A stretch of DNA of 64,000 nucleotides from Polychytrium aggregatum. Taxonomy: Eukaryota > Chytridiomycota > Chytridiomycetes > Polychytriales. The stretch spans positions 124,001 through 188,000 of the forward strand of contig NW_026516214.1 of assembly GCF_025602895.1 (NCBI RefSeq), written 5' to 3'. A program made the translations under genes and the position numbers. The notes under the pieces are model-generated. The model was not told the DNA's origin, ran no database searches, and worked only from the letters and a program-made list of their open reading frames with translations. Below are positions 1-13,136 of the stretch, piece after piece (position 1 is the stretch's first letter; each line of letters opens with the position of its first letter).

Positions 1-1103
1 CCACACTCGAGTCAGTGCCAAACAGCTTGCCCGCACGGGCGTACCTGTCCCTTTGATATGTCGCTCAGCAGGCTACCACGATCGTCGAGCTTTTTCTGGC
101 TTGCTTGTGGATTCGCCTTGAGCTGCACCGCTGCGAGCTGCGCTGAGATGGTTACCGTCCCACCCGTGGCAAGCGATGGTGGTGGTGGAGGGGCACCTGG
201 TCCTGGGGGCGGAGGAGTCCCCGCTGCTGCTGCCGGAGGAGGTGGTGGAGGTGGTGGTGGTGGGAGCCGAGATGGCACTGGGGCCGCTTTTGCGGCCACT
301 GCAAGGTCCCTTGAGGCAGATGCGCTCGTGGGAAGGCTTGAGAGGCCCGACAGAGGCGAAGCGTATGGATCGTCGGCGACAGCAGCCCGGGTGCGGACTG
401 GGTTGCGGCTGGCGGATGTGCCCTCGTCTCCTGCTGCAATCATGTCACCATGCGAGTTGTACCGCTTGATATCCAGCTCCTTGACTTTGACGGTCTCGAC
501 TGCCTTCAGGGCTTGCTGAGAGCGTCCCGAGGTCGGCTGTGAGTAACGGATGAGCAGCCCAAGCACCCTGCATGGATATGGCCGCACATACAGCGTCCGT
601 GCTCTCGTCGCGGCGCTGCAGATGCCTCCTCTCCGCCTCTTCTTACCTTCTCCTTCTTGCGTGCTTTCTTGGGCTTGGTATTGGCCTCGGCCGCCATGAG
701 TTTTTTCCACTCTTCCAGGAAGAACTCGGGGTAGGTGTATTGCTGACGAGAGAGTCATGCGTCGTAAGTCGAGTTGGACCTTCAAACTCGACAGTTCCCT
801 GGCATGACACATTCGGAAGAACAAGGGCAGAGTACTTACTTTGAGCGAGTTTTGGCCGTCCGTCCGAAACTCGTCGAGACGGGAGAGCTCCGGCGGGCCT
901 CGACAGCGATCGTAAACCTTGGAGATGGACACTGGCTCGGTCTTCTTTGTGATCAAGCTCCATTCAGTGAGATGGCCGGGGTTGAATGCGAACCCTGCGC
1001 GTGGGATCAAAGGACGGATGGCAGGCGAGAGCGGCATGGCAGGCGAGGCGGTAAACCATCAATATCCACTACTGCATAGAGTTCGATAGGCACCGCCCCA
1101 GCT

Positions 1104-1138
<35 letters not shown>

Positions 1139-1934
1139 GCAGCTGCGGAAACCTACTCTCTGGAGCGAGCGAGTTGATCACGGTGGTGCTCTGCATCTTC
1201 AGCGCGACAACAGGCAGAGTCTGCTTCAGATTGTCGACTTTCTCTTTGGCCAAGGCAATCCTGTCTGCAATCCTGCTTGTGTGCGATTCGAGTTCTGCAG
1301 AGAGAGAAGGGTGGTTTTGGGGTTGGCCAGGATGCAGCCATTGACTGGATGAGTTCAGGGAAACGAAGAGAGAGAGAGTGCCCCAGCTTGACATCGATGG
1401 GCCGACGCACAAACGCATGGGACAGAGGCGAAATCGAGGAAAGGAGTCGCAGCCAAAGAGCTCTTGCACGAGAAGAGCGTGTAGCTGCACCGACTGAGAC
1501 CACAATGTTGACGAGAGAACCCAACGGAGCTCCTGTTTGGACCGGCTCGTACCGGCAAAGATATCATTGGCATGGTACGAAAACTGAGCCAGAACGTCGA
1601 TTGCGCGCGTCAGCTGCATCAGCGACGACTGGCGAAAGCCGATGCCGAACGAAGGGAGCGGGTTTGAATGTGCATCACGACCAAGACGAGTCGGCCGTTC
1701 AGACCAACGGAGGAGAAAGAGCGAGGTGAGTGTGGTTTCGTTACTGCGCCCACAGGACATCCGTGACTATCTGACCACTCGCGGAGGTCGGGTTCGTGCA
1801 GACCAGGCATTCTTTTCGGGTACCTGCTGCAGCACACCCTGGGGACCAACGGCATTGAGCACTGAGGTAAACGAGCTGTTGGGCTGCGACGGAATGGGCG
1901 CTGGCGCCTCGATAACTCCGTTGGAGAGAGGCAT
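1..1934 (-). CDS. SCAR: SCAR/WAVE actin nucleation-promoting factor (3' part outside window)
   Basis: Activates Arp2/3 at the leading edge as part of the WAVE regulatory complex (family knowledge). Start ATG at 1934 (MPLSNGVIEAP). Exon 1 1934-1824, exon 2 1628-1553 and exon 3 from 1294 join in phase to give ANDIFAELESHTSRIADRI, matching the SCAR homology domain helix (AEDLFGELFNEANTF type). Further exons near 1020-840 and 735-650 encode the conserved block ending PELSRLDEFRTDGQNSLK and YTYPEFFLEEWKKLM, equivalent to the WAVE segment that precedes its basic region. Then come a basic KPKKARKKEK stretch, a proline-rich segment with ten consecutive prolines (about 300-170) and a WH2 motif (DDRGSLLSDISKG, about 85-45). 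A donor (CAG|GTAC) follows at 45-44, so the central/acidic tail lies beyond position 1. Exon borders between 1290 and 850 are approximate. An intron carries a (CT)n run at about 1106-1133. Confidence 0.85.
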
Positions 1935-2931
1935 GGTCGAAGGGCGCTGTATCAGAGGCTCCAAGATGGATGCACAGAGCGTCGTTGGTGTGCAGGCGCC
2001 GCCAAAAGGCAAGACAGCAGCCAGCCCTGCATCGTCTTGATCGGATCGCTCTGCGTTGTCAACCTCGATGATGATTGGGAGGGATCTGCAGCACAACCAA
2101 ACGTGAGCATGCTCCCGCGCCGTCTGTTGCCGTCGTGCTGATAGCTCTCTCCGGCCGGATTCCGATCGATACGATGATCATGGTGGGCTTTACAGGCGAT
2201 CCAAAAAACGGGACACCCTTGATTTTGACCATTGATCAAATATTTTGTTACCCAATACCATCGCGCGCTGGCCATGACCATTCGCCAGTGTGTCCAAGAG
2301 CGCCATTCACCGCTGGCACTCCGAGAACAGTGTGCAGGTCGATTGTGGAGACCGGAGAGTGACCGGCGGTGTTCACTCGGAGGCTGCCAAAGTGATTTGA
2401 TTTTATTTCTTATGGTATAGTTGGACAAACGCCATCACAGACATGCTATCATATGGGCTGTGGGCAAGTGTCCCATTTCCTCCTGAATACAGCGTATGAA
2501 GAGAGCCACAAGGAGTGTGTGGAGTCCCGCACCACGGATGGATGGAGCGATGCATACTGATGCGAGTGCGTACTTTAAACTGACGGATAGATATCCAAGA
2601 GAGAGTGAGAGAGAGAGAAATGGCCGCGATGGCGGAGGACATATTGTAAAGATCAAAGGGCACTCCAAAAGAGCAGCACCCGAGGCTCGACTGGCACTGT
2701 GCAGCCTGCCATAGCAATCAACCTGGATCAAAGGCAGAGGCGCAACAGCACACCGCGAGCGACGAGTAGCAAGCAACGGGCAGCGAAAGGAGCGCGGGAA
2801 TAATACGAAAGCCGAGCAGTGTGAGCGAGTGCGAGGTATTGGATGTTGGGGCCGTCTTGGAGTGGCCGAGAGGTGGTAAGGATGTGCTTGGAGTCATGCA
2901 AGAGTCCCAAGAAAAGTACGATCGCCTTCGT
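1935..2931. other. Intergenic, SCAR to C2H2-1
   Basis: No gene is supported here. The stretch is the upstream region of SCAR and the downstream region of the C2H2 gene ending at 2932. It contains one MITE-like element at 2192-2493, listed separately. A short GAGA-rich run lies near 2600-2625. Confidence 0.6.
2192..2493 (+). mobile_element. MITE-like element, copy A (about 300 bp, Fanzor-transposon derivative)
   Basis: The left end reads ACAGGCGATCCAAAAAACGGG then ACACCC. The right end, on the other strand, reads CTGTATTCAGGAGGAAATGG then GACAC. The shared core (AAA)YGGGACAC in inverted orientation marks the two termini. Inside, ATG at 2274 sits at the same place as the conserved ATG of the other copies. 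The frame one base off that ATG encodes a helix-turn-helix-like run, ASVSKSAIHRWHSE (2284-2325), aligning with GVSKKTVRRWSRE in copy B. The distal part (TCACTTTGGCAGCCTCCGAG on the complement, about 2380-2400) is shared nearly base for base with copy D. No intact ORF remains. No clear target-site duplication is visible. Confidence 0.7.
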
Positions 2932-4603
2932 TCATGCTTGCCGCTTTGGCGATCTTTCTGCAGAGCGACCCGATGCCGGATCTGGGAGTCGGACGACAAG
3001 CGAGCCACATCCGGCCTCGTGGTGGGCTCCATCGCACTGAGTCGCCCCCGAGCCTCGACGAGAGCCGCTGCCGGGCATGCAATGGCAGACAGAGGTCAGC
3101 GAGGGACCAGTGACAGCATAGCCGCCTGGATGATGCTGATAGAGATGCGGATAGGGCACAGCACGCGCAGGGATGTGGGCATGCGAGTACGGATGGGTAT
3201 AGCTGGGTATCGAATATGCCATGTGAGGGAAGGAGGCCCTCCGTTTTGCGATGGAGGCAGGGCTGCTGTGTGGATATGGGGCGGCGGTGGTGGGTAGAGA
3301 GCAGTAGCGAGTACGCCAGGGCGACGGCGTGTGAATGGAGGGGCCCAAGGAAACCACCGAAACAGTCGCTGGTGCCTGACCAGAGGCGGCCATGATCGTT
3401 CCAAAGGCAGGCCGGCTCCCGGACGTGGGATCGAGCTGCAGCACCAAGCCGGAGCCCTCGCTGCCCTTGCGCTGGACCTTGAGAACATGGGTGCGGTAGT
3501 GCTATCGAGAGATATAGATCCATCAGGGGTGCGTTTGCGGCTCATACCACGGAGACCCCGGACACGTAGGAGACGAAGACACAACCAGACACACCACAGC
3601 GCCGTGATGCAGGAACTCACCTGCATCATGTTGTCTTGTCGAGAGAACCGAGCCTTGCAATCGGTAACAGGACACTCGTACGGCTTGACGCCAGTGTGGA
3701 TACGGTGGTGCCTCGACAAGTGGCCGCTGCGAAAGGATTCAGCAGCCAGCATTCAGCATTCAGCATTCAGCATTCAGCATTCAGCATTCAGCATTCAGCA
3801 TTCAGCATTCAGCATTCAGTGTCGAGTTGTCAAGCGGCCGGGCTGGGTGCTTACCTTGTGCTGAACGACTTTTGGCAATTTTGGAAGGTGCATTGAAACC
3901 GCCGCTTTGTGCTAGCGCTTGCCTCGGCATCTTGCTCTTTGGACGGAGACTCGTTCGTGCTTGCCAGCGACTCGGACAGATCCTGGGGAAGGCTTAGTAG
4001 CGCCGAGCTTCCGGCTGCGGGTGGCGGTGAGCAGCTCAGGGAAGTCTGTCGGGTAGTAGACCCGGCCTGCTCGTCGGCGATGCCGTCAATGACGCTGTCG
4101 ACAGAAAAGCGTCTCTGTGCATCGTCTCCGGCCGGCGGCTGCAGCCTCTTCTGGGGTGTGAGGGGCTCCATGGACGAGCATCGGGAGCGTCGGGAGGCGG
4201 CTGCCGTCCCGTGGCAATCGAACCGCAGAAGAGTGCCCGTTGTCGGCCGCTGGCTGGGCCGGGGCTCCGCGAACGTGAGAGCATGGAGGGGATACAGCCG
4301 GGGTTTGGTCATAGGGGTACTTGGCGGCGAGGGAGACGGGGTGCCGTAGTGGGAAACACCGAGGGGCGGCAGGGTTACCATGCGGCCAGAGAAGGAGGAG
4401 GAGGAAGAAGAAGACGGCTGGCCGGTACTGAGCATGGTCTGCAGCGACGGCAGGCAAGGCGACTCTGGGTTGATGTTCTCGGCCGCCGCGGGCTGGGCTG
4501 GGTTTTCGTGCTCATTGCACAGATTAACGAGCACGCCTTCGGCCGAGCGACCCTTGAGCTGGGTCTGATTCAGGGCGGTGCTGTGGTCGGTGTCGGCGGG
4601 CAT
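2932..4603 (-). CDS. C2H2 zinc-finger transcription factor 1
   Basis: Putative DNA-binding regulator. Three exons (4603-3855, 3726-3621, 3501-2932) with GT-AG borders total 1425 bp, 474 residues plus stop. ATG 4603 is the only in-frame ATG of the first open stretch. The N-terminal half is Ser/Pro-rich (PLTPQKR, SVDSVIDG). Two adjacent fingers follow the first splice: CTFQNCQKSF then SGHLSRHHRIH, and YECPVTDCKARFSRQDNMMQ then HYRTH, both C-x4-C-x12-H-x3-H. The linker HTGVKPYEC is canonical. This SGHLSRH/RFSRQDNM pair resembles fungal Nrg1/Rgm1/Com2-type regulators. The C-terminal half is Tyr/Pro/His-rich (SYTHPYSHAHIPA). A paralog with the same finger pair lies at 10543-13136. Intron 1 holds a 7-bp tandem array (3751-3819). 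Targets cannot be inferred. Confidence 0.8.
3751..3819. repeat. 7-bp tandem repeat (ATTCAGC)n inside an intron
   Basis: About ten head-to-tail copies of ATTCAGC, with a terminal ATTCAGT. They lie wholly inside intron 1 (3727-3854) of the C2H2 gene, within about 25-95 bases of the splice acceptor on the minus strand. The array is nearly perfect, suggesting recent expansion. Confidence 0.95.
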
Positions 4604-5269
4604 GGCGGTGCTGCAAGCGTGGGAGACTTTCGAGGGGTTTTGGATCACGGCGAGGGCGGTGTCGATGCGAGAGCGAGAGTACTTTATCGATGTGGTGTGG
4701 CGAGTTTTCCAGGAGCGAAGCCTCGTGGGGATCGAAAGCCAAGTGAGAGATAGCCGAGCACAAGAGTTGAAGGTGCGTCGGGGTGAAATAAAAGCCTGTT
4801 GCGAGGTTACCAAACGCTCGATGCGAAGCGCTGGGGGTCAGGGAGACAAAGGGCACTGGGAGAGTGCTTTGGTTCAAGAGCGGAGGATAGCGCCGGGATG
4901 GTCCAGTATGCGAACGGAATGGTTCCCAGGAGTGTGCTCGGCTCGCCGGGGGAGGGCAGGGGACTGCAAGTGAACGTGCAGACTAGCGACAGCGATGGGC
5001 AAGCCGATCTGAGCTGGAATCGACTTGAATGCTGCCAGCGAGGATGCTGCGATGCAACGATACGACAGACGGAGTAGTCTCAAGTGTCAATCCGAGGGAC
5101 GGGAAGTGCTCGAGCAAAATCGGGCGAGCGAGATTCACAGGTTGTATGAGCGACGGACAGGCCGCTCGGCAACGAGCATAAATAGGGACCGTAGGCAGAA
5201 GATACGGAGCAAAGCGACCCAGGATAAGGTAAGGGAGCCGCTGGGAGAGGACAGGGAGACGAGATTACT

Positions 5270-5308
5270 GGGATGCAATGGGATGCAATGGGATGCAATG
5301 GGATGCAG
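5270..5308. repeat. 10-bp tandem repeat GGGATGCAAT x4
   Basis: Four perfect or near-perfect tandem units of GGGATGCAAT in intergenic DNA upstream of the minus-strand C2H2 gene. The last unit diverges to GGGATGCAGG. Confidence 0.9.
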
Positions 5309-6284
5309 GGGCGGTATTGGAGGTGAGGGAAGCAAGTCGACGGAGCAGGGAAAGCTGCAGGGCAGAAAAGGGACCAAGGTGGCAAGAGACGAGGGGGGAG
5401 GGTGCAGGATACGGGCAAGAAATACAAGGGCGAAGGGAATCCCCACTGGAGGGACGGAATGGAATGCCGGAGAGGGGAGGAGGACGAAAGGAATGCGCCG
5501 ATCATTGGCCTGTTGCGAGGCCAGGCCGCAGGTACCAAGGGCAGCGTCGAAGTGAGCGGGGGGGGGAGGGTTGTGTGCGAACAGTCGCCGGAGTGCGTGA
5601 GTAGTCGCTGGTGTGTTCGTCGTTGGAGTGTGGAAGTAACGGGCGGATCGAGGGCAAGCAATAAACCGACGGTGTGCCGACAAGTCCACCGACGATACCG
5701 ACCACCAACGGTGGACTACAGAGCACAGTGCATCGGAGGGCAGGGCGAGCCGCGCGGGGGGGCAGCAGATCAAGGTCAAAGCCAAGGGACGAGGCTCAGG
5801 TAGTCCGTGGGAGATGATGGCAGGGACGGAAAGGGGGAAGAGCACAACGGGCCAGCCGAGGAAACATGTCTGTTGTGAGTCCCCTGCGGCCGCTTTCGCT
5901 TGGCCCGCGGAGGACCGGTCTTGGCTGTCCCACAGCTGCCCCGGTGTCCCCAGCACTCTTACTGGGGGGGGGTAATATCCCGCCGTGGGGGGGCAGCACT
6001 CGCATCTGGGAAACGGGCGATCTCGGTCGGGTGCACTCTGGGCGGAATGCGACGCTGGGGACAGAGAGGGAGATACCCAGCACACCGATCCACCGCCCGC
6101 TCGCTCCGTCGATCAGCAGATCGCTCGCTGTCCGCGGAGAAAGAAGCAAATGTGCGAGATGGCAAAGCCTGGTCAGGCCGGGAGGGCGATCGGGGAGTGT
6201 TGGTGCATGGGCGACTCGATACGAAAGCAATCGGGTATAGGGGCATGTCGTAACGATGCCGTTGTTGCAATCGCGCTGGCTCTC

Positions 6285-6376
6285 AATGCCAATGGCGATG
6301 CTGGTGCCAATGTGAACGCTAATGTTAATGCTAATGTTAGTGCCAATGCTAACGCTAATGTTAATGCCAATGTCCA
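6285..6376. repeat. Degenerate (AATGCY/AAYGYT) array
   Basis: Successive six-base units alternating AATGCT, AATGTT, AACGCT and AATGCC, with the bases CAATG/TAATG at regular spacing. Translation would give Asn/Ala repeats on one strand and Ala/Leu-Thr on the other, but no flanking coding exon is evident. I treat it as a non-coding imperfect microsatellite. Confidence 0.7.
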
Positions 6377-7300
6377 GAGACGACGCTCCAGCGCAGATGC
6401 TCTCCCGGCGGTCGATACACCCAAAGCGCAAACCAACCGCGACCCACCTATCGCCGATGGCACCGAAATCGCCGAGATGGCCAAGGTCTGTCCGTTGTCT
6501 CCGACGTACAACCATCCCGACGGACCGATACATCCGCCGCTCGCTCTCGCTGCTCGCTGCTGCCGCCGCCGATCCGTGCCACTCCGTCCGGACCGTTTCG
6601 CCCCACGGCGAGCATGACGACGATCTGGCTTGTCCAGCAGCGACCGCCAGCCTGTGCTTGAACGGTTACTGTTGTTGTTGTTACTGCTGCCTGCAGGCAA
6701 CACCCAGGGCCACTTAACTCTCCGCGGGCGCCGTGATCCCCCCCTGGCCATATCCCCGACGACCTGCGATCGATATGCCGGGTGCGAGAAAGCGCACGTT
6801 GCTCCTGCATCTCCCGCTCCTGGCTCCGCCCACCGATGCCGCCATCGCAACAACAAAATGTCCAGACCCAGCCCCAGAGCCCGCTGGGGTCGCCGCTATG
6901 GCCTCGAAAGCAACAAAAAATCAAATCGACTGACTGCTCCGCTTCTGCTCTCCACATCACTGCCCACTAGGCTTTAACCGGCCGTGGTTTTCTGAGAGGG
7001 GCGGAAGGGAGGGAGGGAGGGAGAGGGATTCACCGGTCTGAGCCGCTCGACATGCGTGGCAAGGATCCAAGCTGGGTCCAGGACCTGCGTCTTGGTAAAA
7101 CTATCCGACGGAGGAATATGCTCAGCCATCGCTGTGCAAGGCGTCCAACCACCAGCCACAGACAGAGCACGGCTGCGATACAACGCGATGCAATACGACG
7201 CAGATCGATCGAGCAACCCGGCTGATCGACTGACCAGCCGAACACATTGTATTGGGCGCTGTCTCGGTAATGCCACGGCACAGGGTCAACAGCGATGTTA

Positions 7301-9461
<2,161 letters not shown>

Positions 9462-10542
9462 GGCGGAAGGCGAATGGGGGGGGATGCAGGGACGGCGGTG
9501 AGAGGAGGAGACGAGCAGCGGGCAGCGAACATCCTGGCCGGCGAGCACTGGGTTGCTCTTATACCCTTCGCTGGCCATTGAGCGGCGGTGATGTGGAAAG
9601 CCGGCCTTGCCCCAAAAGGGCAATCCGAGACATGGCGAGGCGGGCGGCGATTGGCCGGGCCTTGTGTGTCGCAAGTCGGGTGATGCTGGGGATTGCTGCT
9701 GCGGTCTGCCAGCAACAACGCAGCGCGGCTGCCCGCTGTTGACCACCGGCTCGACCATGGCGTGCGCAAGGCTCTGGGTCGCTGCAGCAAGACCGACTGA
9801 CGCATCCGCCCGTATCGTGGACTGGGTTCGGCCGCTGGCTGCCTCGGCTGCGCTGTTCCCAGCGTCGCAGGATCGATTTCCTCGAGCAGCACCCGGGGCT
9901 ATTTCCGGATGGTGTCTGTCCAAATCGGGGTGCACTGCCTCCTTTGGCTGGAGGAGGCGCACGGCTGTCCCCACACGATGTTCCAGCGGTGTACAGGTTG
10001 TGGAACAAGGGGAGGTGGAGGGGCAAGCCGATGTTCGCCTGCCGCGATCCGCCCAGAAGGCTTTGCGGTGGCAGGCTCGAGGCTTTCCATGAATTCAGCT
10101 CGTGGTCGAGCGCTTCCAGCGGCCTTTGATTTTGTATCTATTTTGTCACAGCGATCTCCTCCCGTCCTCGACCGGCAGTCTGTCGAGAGAAACAGTCCGA
10201 AAGTGATGCTGAAATCAAGCGGCCTGCCCAACGAATATAGCAAACAAACAAACAGAGAGAGGGTGGATAGAGGGAGCTGCAGGAGAGGAGGCGGGTAGAA
10301 CTCGGGCTGGCAAAGTATCCCGGGTGCGAAATGAACACGAACCACGAACTATGGACATGAACCGACGCAAGGTCAGTACATGTACCATCGCGTGGACCAA
10401 AGTGACTAATCGACGGCTGCCGCAACGACAATATACCGATGCGAGCCGCGGCGGATGCAAGACGAGCAATAACGATCGTGCAAGATGACAGGCAAGAGGA
10501 TGATTGGCGGGCCACGGATCAGGGACTGAGGAGTGCTCGCAT
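9462..10542. other. Intergenic, SEC53 to C2H2-2
   Basis: Apart from the TATA box near 9560 I see nothing I can support. Open frames on both strands lack family resemblance. Confidence 0.5.
9556..9563 (-). promoter_or_regulatory. TATA box of SEC53
   Basis: TATAAGAG on the minus strand, about 95-102 bp before the ATG at 9461. The distance is the same as for the TATA boxes of both phosphate symporters in this window. Confidence 0.5.
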
Positions 10543-13136
10543 TCATGCATGGTGGTGATGGTTCTCGATGGCGACACCATGGCGGTATGGCGGGAAAGCC
10601 ACCGCAACCATCTCGGGCGAGTCCGATGGCGGGGTCTGGAGGGCGCTGGCGCTGGGTACGAATTGCGAGGCATGGTGCATCGTGGTCGGCCGGCCAGCCG
10701 CTCCCATAGGTGGCATCTGCGAGATTTGCGAGATATGCGGCGTCTGCTGCATCTGTTGCATCTGCTGCATCTGTGAGAGCTGTGGCATTTGCGAACGGCG
10801 TGCGCGAGCGAGGATCGTCGGGGTCTTTTGGCCCGCCAGCGCCGACAAACCACCCTCGGGCGAGTACGCCGCGTCGTCCATGAGCATGTCGCCGCCGAAT
10901 GGATAGGCGTCGCCGTTCCGCATGGCCGGAACGTGGAGGACCGAGGAGCCGTGCTGCGGCGAGTACATTCGCTGGAAACCCGGGTGCGAGCATGTGTGGG
11001 CCGGCGTGTGGTGAACCTGGCAGGCGTGGCCGACCGAGTGGTAATCCGCATAGACGTGCTGCGAGTTGCTGGGGTGGTGGCAGTGGTGGCAGCCGTATCC
11101 AGCACGGCCAGAGTGGGCAGCCGCAGAGGGGTGCTGTTCCAGCGAGTGATATGCGTCGCCGTGTGTTCGAAGCATCCGCGCTGTGCTGGCCGATGATGCC
11201 GACAGCGACGGCGAGACCGACGCCGACTTGAGCTGGCCGTAGGGATCGCGGTTATGCACAAGTGCATATTCGTGGCGAGGCTTGTGGGCAAAGAGCGGCT
11301 CCTTGGATTTGTCGTAGTAGCCACTATCGCCCAGGGTCAGGCCCGACAGGCTCGGGGTGGCGTTGGTGAGCAGATCCTCGGACGGATACGGCATAAAGTG
11401 CTCGATGGTTCCGCTGTCTTCGTCGCTGCTGCTCTGCGTCGGGCTGGCCTGCAGTTTGATGGTGCCGGGATTGACAACGTGGCCACCCATGGCCTCGAAC
11501 AGCTCCTGGTCGTCAAATGACGACGGGAACGACGGCGACACGGGCGAGATGCTGCAGTCGTCATGGCCAGAGTTGCGGTAGGAGCCAAAGTCGGCGCTGG
11601 CGGCACCATCGTCGCCGATCTGACCAGAGGTGTCCATATCGTCGATCCCGCCCGAGAGATCCATATTGGACTGCATCGAAAGCGAGAACCGAGACCGCGA
11701 GTTCCGGAAATGGATCTTGTAGTGCTGGCGCATGTTGTCCTGTCGCGAGAATCGCGAGGAGCAGTCTGGGAACGGGCAGCAGAACGGCTTGATGTTGAGG
11801 TGGATGCGGGTGTGGCGGGAGAGATGGCCGCTGGTCGAGAACGATTTGCCGCAACCGGCCCATGTACTTTGGTCCAGGGGGAGAGTGCCGCGACAGTGGG
11901 GCATCGTAGCAGGAGCGAAGACACAAATGGGTTAGTCGCAGCCAAAATCCAGATTGCAACATAATCACAGACAGTTTCGGTGAGTCAGAATACACATTTG
12001 GCGATGGAGCTGAGACACATCAGCGATCAGGCCCTGGCGACATCCGACTCTTACCAGACAAATCGTTTCTTGACTTCAGTGATTTCAGCGGCCTCGATGG
12101 CCTCGCCGACTCCTTCGGCTGCTTCCCACTCGGCGATAGAGTCCTTCGGGGACTGCATGGAGCCAACGCTCTCAGAAGGAGACAGGGTGGGATCTGCAGA
12201 GCCCAAGCCCATAGGCAGAGTCGATATCGCAGCAAGCTCAACGGGTCGCTTCTTCTTGTGTTTGGGCTTGGGCACCTCGAGCAAGATGGTGTTGGAGTAG
12301 TTGCGACGGGCATAGGCCGAGGGCTGCGAGAGCGACTGGTACGGCTGCGTGTACTGAAGATCAGCGGTGTGGGCCTCTGGGCTGTTCTGCAGCGGAACTG
12401 GGGAGCGGAACCGTTCCGAGATGATCTTGATAGGGGCACGGCGGGTGATCTGCACTGCGGTCGAAGGAGACGAGACCTGGGGCGACGTGGGAGAAAACAT
12501 GTCGTCGCTGATGGTGTGGCGAGGAAAGAACATATGGTCGGGAGAATACAGGGGACTGAAGGGAGGGTGCTCATTGAGCGGACTGAACGGAGCCTGAGTC
12601 TCGAGCGGGCTGAAAGGCTGATCGAACGAGAAGGCAAAGGCAATGCCGTGTGCCGAGGTGCTGTGGGGAGACGAGGCGGCGGTTCCCACAGGGATGATGT
12701 CCCGGTCGCCGGCTACCCCTGCTGAGACAGGGGGCAGCTTTCCAACATCGCCGATGGACGCGACGGCGGACTCTTGGTTAGGGAAGGCCGGGCTCATGCT
12801 CACGGTGGTAGCCGCCTTCATCAGCTGGATGGGCGAGGGATTGGCAAACATTTCTGGGGTTGTCTGGGAGCTCGAAGGTAGGCTTGCGGTGAGGGTCACA
12901 TCCTCATCCGAGTGGGAGTGGGAGTGGGAAGTGGCCAGAGTACTATCGAAGCTGAGAGGCAGGCTCGAGTCGTTGGCCAAAGGAGCCTGCGGCAAGCCGG
13001 CCGAGGGCTCGGGCTGAGTCCAAGTTGACATGGCTGTGTCGACCGAGGCGTCGGCGATGGTAGAGAGCGGATCGTATGAGAGCGATGAGAGAGCAAATTC
13101 GTCGTAGCTCGAGCCATCAAAGGCATACACGGACAT
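10543..13136 (-). CDS. C2H2 zinc-finger transcription factor 2 (paralog of the gene at 2932-4603)
   Basis: Two exons, 13136-12055 and 11866-10543, total 2406 bp (801 residues plus stop). The splice restores the first finger exactly: KKRFVC joins TWAGCGKSF, then STSGHLSRHTRIH, giving C-x4-C-x12-H-x3-H. The second finger is CCPFPDCSSRFSRQDNMRQH with YKIH. The N-terminal 360 residues are Ser/Pro-rich with SPLETQAPFSPLNEHPPFSP-type phosphorylatable SP/TP clusters and a basic PKPKHKKKRP patch (possible nuclear signal) before the fingers. The C-terminal 430 residues are low complexity, with His-rich parts, a QMQQMQQMQQ run and a final HHHHA. Finger sequence and order match C2H2-1. The intron is inside finger 1 before its second Cys, whereas C2H2-1 is split after the finger's FST, so the intron positions are not shared. 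Confidence 0.85.

Larger units (their letters stand above)
4604..7300. other. Intergenic 2.7 kb, C2H2-1 to SEC53
   Basis: No gene is supported: open frames here show no recognisable domain and no consistent exon chain. It contains a 10-bp tandem repeat GGGATGCAAT (four units, 5270-5308) and a degenerate hexamer-type array around AATGYTAAYG at about 6285-6376. Several G- or C-homopolymer runs occur (5562, 5966, 5990). Part is presumably the promoter and 5' UTR of the minus-strand C2H2 gene, whose ATG is at 4603. Confidence 0.5.

Noticed and set aside
5135-6085. 316-codon minus-strand frame rich in Pro/Ser/Cys
   Set aside because: No domain, no credible start or splice context, and it runs through a tandem repeat. 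Open by composition.
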